In this document: positions 8,497 to 11,986 of the stretch, piece after piece | How positions within the stretch are numbered: position 1 is the first letter of the stretch | Layout: every line of letters begins with the position of its first letter | Source of the DNA: Coemansia sp. RSA 1804 | Lineage: Eukaryota > Kickxellomycota > Kickxellomycetes > Kickxellales > Kickxellaceae | Length of the DNA stretch: 11,986 nt | Assembly: GCA_027578815.1 (NCBI GenBank) | Contig: JANBTH010000735.1 | Coordinates: 1 to 11,986 of the forward strand | Direction of reading: 5' to 3' | Translations under genes and position numbers: made by a program | The notes under the pieces: model-generated | What the model was told of the DNA's origin: nothing | Databases searched by the model: none | What the model saw: only the letters and a program-made list of their open reading frames with translations

Positions 8497-9771
8497 TCAG
8501 GCGTCAGACATCTGCGTGTCGTGGCCATCGTTGTCGGCGGCCGACTTCTTGAACGGCTCTCTCCAGATATCGATCAGCGGGCCAGGGATCTTGAGCGGAT
8601 TGCGACGATGCATCGCGTTCTCCCTGGCTGTCCTCGACGCGCTGTCGCCAACAGCGGTGTCAATCGACGGCGACCGCGCCGACGGCTGCTCCGCGCAATC
8701 AGCAAGCATCAGCTTGCGCAGCACGTGGCGGCGATGGTACCCAGCCATATCCTTTGTCTCCTCGCGAATGCGCCGGCCAATCGACGCAAACACGCGCACC
8801 AGCATGCTCCGCGCATCGTCGGAGATCGGCGGCGGCGGATGCACCGATCCATTGGGCCCTGCCGGATGCACGGACCACGCGAGCATCCTGTACACGTCGA
8901 AGAATGGCTCGGTAGTTGGATCCACCACACCGAGCTCGTATCCGCAGAGCTTCAGCGCATCGCACATCTTCATCAGCTCGTACCGGTCGTCGTTGGCAGT
9001 TCCGTTGACGGGGATCTGGTGCATGATGCGGATCGCGTCCTCCAGATACTCGGTCTGGAACGCGTCGTGCTTGGTCAGATGCACGGGGATGCGCCGGATC
9101 TCCCAGCTCTTCTTTGCTGGCGTCGTGGGTGCGCTTGCGCCAACGCCAGCGCGCGGCGCCCGGTGGTACTCCTCGCCCTTCCGTGGCCTCCCAGGCCCCC
9201 TGCGTGTGGGCGTTCCTGCTACTCCGCCGCGCCCCTCTGTGCCAGCCACTCCGTGCAACGATGCCGCACGCCCTATTGCGGGTGCTCCATGGTGCCGCTT
9301 CGCGCCCCTCTGGCCAACCTCGCCGTCCTCGCTAGCGTTATCGTTGTCCGCGCCCTCATAATCCTCGTCCTCGCTCGACACTGCCGCCGCATCCACACCG
9401 CCAGCATCCTCGTCATCCTCGCTGCTTCCTTCCATGTCGCTTGCATCACCAGCGGCTGCTGCTGCTGCTCCTGAGCGACCACTTCTCCTTGTACTGGCAC
9501 TGCGTTGGCCCCTCCCCCGCGTCTGTGTCTTCGTCGGCGTACTCACGCGCGATGATGCTCCTCGCCCTCTGCCACGCGGCGTCCGCGGCGAAACCGCCGA
9601 TACCATACTGGCTGTTCTCCCGGCCCTGGGCGTCGTCTTGCCAACGCTGCCGACTGTCTTTGTGCGCTTACGCAGGCTCAACGGCGTCTCGCCTGTTGGC
9701 TCGTCATTCTTGGCGCTCGCCGGTGTGCGTGTCCGCAAGGAGTACCGTGTTCTTGTGGGTGTCTCGCTCAT
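8497..9771 (-). CDS. AT-hook protein with conserved-looking C-terminal domain, probably chromatin-associated
   Basis: This is an intronless frame of 424 codons. Residues 1-100 are basic, with TPRGRGRG (64-71) and TRGRGQR (84-90) and several S/T-P sites. An Ala run (102-107) precedes an acidic, Ser-rich stretch (111-160: SSEDDEDAGG, SSEDEDYEG). A classic AT-hook, RRGPGRPRKG, lies at 190-199; this motif binds the minor groove of AT-rich DNA. Residues 222-365 look folded, with KSWEIRRIPVHLTKHDAF, EYLEDAIRIMHQIP, RYELMKMCDALKLCGYELGV and FFDVYRMLAWSV, mostly amphipathic helices. A short conserved-looking tail (IPGPLIDIWREPFKK, about 395-409) follows. I do not recognise this C-terminal region. An in-frame TAA directly abuts the ATG, so the start cannot be earlier unless spliced, although the base at -3 is T. 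A nuclear, DNA-bound role is inferred from the AT-hook and acidic block. It could belong to a chromatin or replication complex, but nothing here decides that. Confidence 0.8.
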   Translation of the reverse strand: MSETPTRTRYSLRTRTPASAKNDEPTGETPLSLRKRTKTVGSVGKTTPRAGRTASMVSAVSPRTPRGRGRGASSRVSTPTKTQTRGRGQRSASTRRSGRSGAAAAAAGDASDMEGSSEDDEDAGGVDAAAVSSEDEDYEGADNDNASEDGEVGQRGAKRHHGAPAIGRAASLHGVAGTEGRGGVAGTPTRRGPGRPRKGEEYHRAPRAGVGASAPTTPAKKSWEIRRIPVHLTKHDAFQTEYLEDAIRIMHQIPVNGTANDDRYELMKMCDALKLCGYELGVVDPTTEPFFDVYRMLAWSVHPAGPNGSVHPPPPISDDARSMLVRVFASIGRRIREETKDMAGYHRRHVLRKLMLADCAEQPSARSPSIDTAVGDSASRTARENAMHRRNPLKIPGPLIDIWREPFKKSAADNDGHDTQMSDA

Positions 9772-10171
9772 TTATAAACAAGATATGCGCACTGAATATA
9801 ATTCCACTGGCTGGTGTCAAAATAATAATAACAATAATTATATAAAGAGTATGGAATTTGCGGAAACAGTGAAATAAATATATAAAAATCGAAAGCGAAA
9901 GACAAAATCATTATCAACTTTTTTCTTATTCAATCACGAAAGGGTGTTTCTTGAAAAAAGTACTAAAATTACTAAACCCAAATCTGGCCAATGAATCTAA
10001 CTATATGCACGTGCACTACTCAGCCATTTAAAAGTGTGATGTTTTGTTACTTTGTAGATAAATACCAGATGTTAGCATTTCAAACAATATTAAGATCAGC
10101 CAGGAATAATTGCGTTGCAAAAAGCTCACGTCGTGTGTTGATGCGCAGTATCAGACTACGCTTCTTGCAAT
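9772..10171. other. AT-rich intergenic region upstream of the AT-hook gene
   Basis: No gene is supported. On the minus strand a TATATA-containing stretch at about 9876-9888 lies roughly 110 bases before the ATG and is a candidate TATA box; a second AT stretch, TTTATAA, abuts the ATG. ttgcaaaaagc (10115-10125) and gcttcttgcaa (10160-10170) form an imperfect 11-bp inverted repeat beside the LINE insertion. The plus-strand open frame from 9991 crosses into the LINE and is not credible. Confidence 0.5.
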
Positions 10172-10187
10172 ACCACAAAGAAATCAT
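10172..10187. repeat. left copy of a 16-bp target-site duplication
   Basis: accacaaagaaatcat is repeated exactly at 11746-11761. It sits at the 3' end of the minus-strand LINE fragment, next to a short run of T on the plus strand (A in the element's sense). Confidence 0.8.
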
Positions 10188-10204
10188 TTTTCCAAAAAAA
10201 TTGA

Positions 10205-10210
10205 TTTATT
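10205..10210 (-). terminator. poly(A) signal of the LINE
   Basis: AATAAA on the minus strand lies 77 bases after the ORF stop codon and 17 bases before the 3' boundary defined by the target-site duplication. Confidence 0.55.
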
Positions 10211-10286
10211 ATCAACTGGGTAGGTTGGGTCTACATCTAGAGCCCCATCTATCCATCAATTGGAATTATACTAGTAAACGAAAGGT

Positions 10287-11745
10287 TTATGAAAAGGAGA
10301 CGCAGTGATGACAGTTTGGACCGCCTGCGTTGAAAGTGTGTTCTCGGAGAGACTGTAACGCAACGTGTTGAAAAGATGATAGGACAATAGCCAACATGTC
10401 CAGTTGACTGGCTCCGCCTGGTTCAAACTGAAACCAGGAGGCATCAACATTGAGCCAATCTTCTTGAAAAGAGTTGGTTGAGTGGCTATGCGCAGCATAG
10501 GAATTGTGAATAATACGTTCTAATACTATCTTCCTCCAGCGTGCAAACATTGCTTGATGCGTTAGTATCGAGTTATCCAGGGCTGCTTCTGTGTGAGCGC
10601 GGAAAATCTTCCACACAGCTAGCCCGTATAGTGTTTCTGCGTTTGGCAGAGTGTTTGACCATTCATCAAAACCAAAGATAACCTTGTCCACGTCGATTTT
10701 GAAATCTGTTCTGGGATCGGCTTGTCTGGAGGAAGACTTGAGATACTCCTCGACCAAGCACCAAAAACGTTGAATATGTGGACATTTCAAAAAGTGGTGT
10801 CTGGTATCCTCGTTTTCGGCATGGCATACTGGACAGCGCCCATCTTCCTCTGGCACAAAGTGTTTACTCTGTGCAGCCGTTGTAATTGCTCCATGGCGTA
10901 GTTTCCAGAGCAGCGAAATGTGCTTTGGTTCTAGACATGTTTTATATAGTGCAGTCCAACGCGATGCTGGCATTTCTTGCCCTGCTACATGGGCCCATCT
11001 CCACCGCTCAAGGTTTGCAGATGTTTCCTTCTCTTGTTGCCAATATACACGACCTACGCTAGGTTTGTAGTCGTGGAGAGGTACAACTGCCATACGGAGA
11101 GTATTTATCACCTGTACGTCATCTGTCGGATCAACGTCGCTAGCTTCGGCTAGGCATGCCAATGTAGCTGGAGTAAAAGTGATATGCCCACACTCTAGTG
11201 CCTTTTTTAGCTTTGTATGGAGTACAGAATTCTGTAGCTATACACCCTTGCTGTCAGCTGTGGGCATGGCCAAGTCAGAAAGAGTTCGGATCCCTTGTCG
11301 TCGCATTTCACGTTCTGTTTGGTAATAAACAGTGAACTTGAAGCACACCCGAGGATGTTTGAGTGGGAGGTGTGCCAGTACCGATACTGAAGCTGAGTTC
11401 TCTGAAACCACTGCCTTACCATCCAGCTCATACCAAACGTTAAGCAAATGTCTCCAAAACTTGCCTATGCGCTTGTCCCCAGTGCGTCTGCTCATATCTG
11501 TGTATATCGCAGTGGCTGAAGCACTATGCGCAATGGTGAATTGTAGCAGGAAACGAGCTGTGTGTCTCCATCGTGTAGGCTGTTTTGTACGTCATGCTGC
11601 AGCCAGCCAAGAACCGGAAGTGGCCACTGTATGTTTTCGGATAGATAGTAAACCCAGGCCTCCCTTTCTCTTTTGCATTATCGCTATTCCATATTATACC
11701 TGACTTCTTTTGGAATTCCACATAAACTGGTTTACCATAGTCCAC
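10287..11745 (-). pseudogene. LINE reverse-transcriptase ORF, C-terminal remnant with zf-RVT finger (broken)
   Basis: In a live element this is the end of the polyprotein that copies the LINE RNA at a nicked target. The frame used at the 3' end is open from 11237 to the TAA at 10287-10289. It contains CPVCHAENEDTRHHFLKCP, a CX2CX8HX4C finger (Cys110, Cys113, His122, Cys127 counted from the Met at 11160-11162), then a W-rich tail (RFWCLVEEY, AVWKIFRAH, FARWRK). Upstream in the same frame an in-frame TAG (11238-11240) interrupts the ORF. Before it, 11241-11591 reads FWRHLLNVWYELDG and LAHLPLKHP, typical of the segment after LINE polymerase domains. A further TGA lies at 11592-11594, and part of 11524-11745 is open only in another frame, so at least one frameshift is likely. 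It is dead as it stands. Confidence 0.78.
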
Positions 11746-11761
11746 ACCACAAAGAAATCAT
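11746..11761. repeat. right copy of the 16-bp target-site duplication
   Basis: Exact match to 10172-10187. It marks the truncated 5' end of the LINE, which begins on the minus strand with GTGGACTATGG. Confidence 0.8.
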
Positions 11762-11986
11762 GTCAAAAAGAACGTTTTATTAATTGAATACACCACATGT
11801 TGCACGTTTCTTGAGTAGCATTCGTGACGCAATAGATATAAAAATTACAATAAAATAAAAAAGAAGCAAAGCTGGCAGCAAGAAAAGAAATAAAAAAGAA
11901 CGTCGGGAGCCAAAAGGCGGCAAAAACAACTAGCAGCGGTAGAGGTAGAGAAGAAAATAAAGGAAGCGTGAATAACGGAAAATAAA
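11762..11986. other. AT-rich, purine-biased spacer to the window edge
   Basis: No gene, RNA or regulatory element could be supported. The plus strand is A/G-rich, with many AAAATAAA-type words. It should be continuous with 9772-10171 before the LINE inserted. Confidence 0.5.

Larger units (their letters stand above)
10188..11745 (-). mobile_element. 5'-truncated non-LTR retrotransposon (LINE), 1,558 bp
   Basis: The element is in minus orientation and bounded by an exact 16-bp direct repeat. It has an AATAAA signal 17 bases from its 3' end. The 3' end finishes in short A-runs and not a long poly(A) tail. Only the part of the ORF after the polymerase core is present: a W-rich linker region and the zf-RVT finger. 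No YxDD catalytic motif and no endonuclease domain are seen, which fits 5' truncation during target-primed reverse transcription. Its GC content is lower than that of the host genes, so its coding origin differs from its neighbours. Confidence 0.78.

Noticed and set aside
8177..9361. 394-codon plus-strand open frame
   Set aside because: Antisense to the AT-hook gene, and it starts in AT-rich spacer and runs through the G12 tract, which no real exon would need.
10115..10170. Imperfect 11-bp inverted repeat with a 34-base loop, possible small RNA
   Set aside because: One mismatch, a long loop, and no promoter or conserved RNA pattern; it falls in AT-rich spacer.

Overview
The window looks like nuclear DNA from a filamentous or early-diverging fungus. 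This is an inference from its character: GC-rich genes separated by AT-rich spacers, one gene with a typical GTAAGT intron, long proteins rich in Ser, Ala and Pro, AATAAA poly(A) signals, and the tail of a non-LTR retrotransposon. Nothing in the sequence fixes the species. There is no sign of bacterial operons, a virus, CRISPR or a secondary-metabolite cluster.

Layout: every real gene I can support is on the minus strand, so the window reads in gene order from right to left. (1) 11762-11986 is AT-rich spacer. (2) 10188-11745 is a 5'-truncated, decayed LINE, flanked by a 16-bp target-site duplication, that encodes the retroviral-type CCHC finger found at the end of LINE reverse transcriptases. 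(3) 8497-9771 encodes a 424-residue AT-hook protein with a well-ordered C-terminal region. (4) 4912-7869 encodes a 985-residue, largely disordered protein with a C-terminal coiled coil, which I do not recognise. (5) 1-3377 encodes an arrestin-domain protein whose first exon (3269-3377) lies about 1 kb upstream of its main exon (1-2267). It runs off the left edge.

The long plus-strand reading frames over these genes are antisense shadows. Their minus-strand counterparts give coherent proteins, while the plus frames do not.

The most useful result is the spliced start of the arrestin gene. The small exon ends at a GTAAGT donor in phase 1, and joining it to an acceptor 1,001 bases downstream rebuilds the N-terminal arrestin strand pattern in frame. 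The second is the intact target-site duplication around the LINE fragment. The three genes share direction and intergenic style, but nothing shows that they act in one pathway: one is a probable trafficking or signalling adaptor, one a probable DNA-binding protein, and one is unknown. I found no convincing undescribed multi-gene system.
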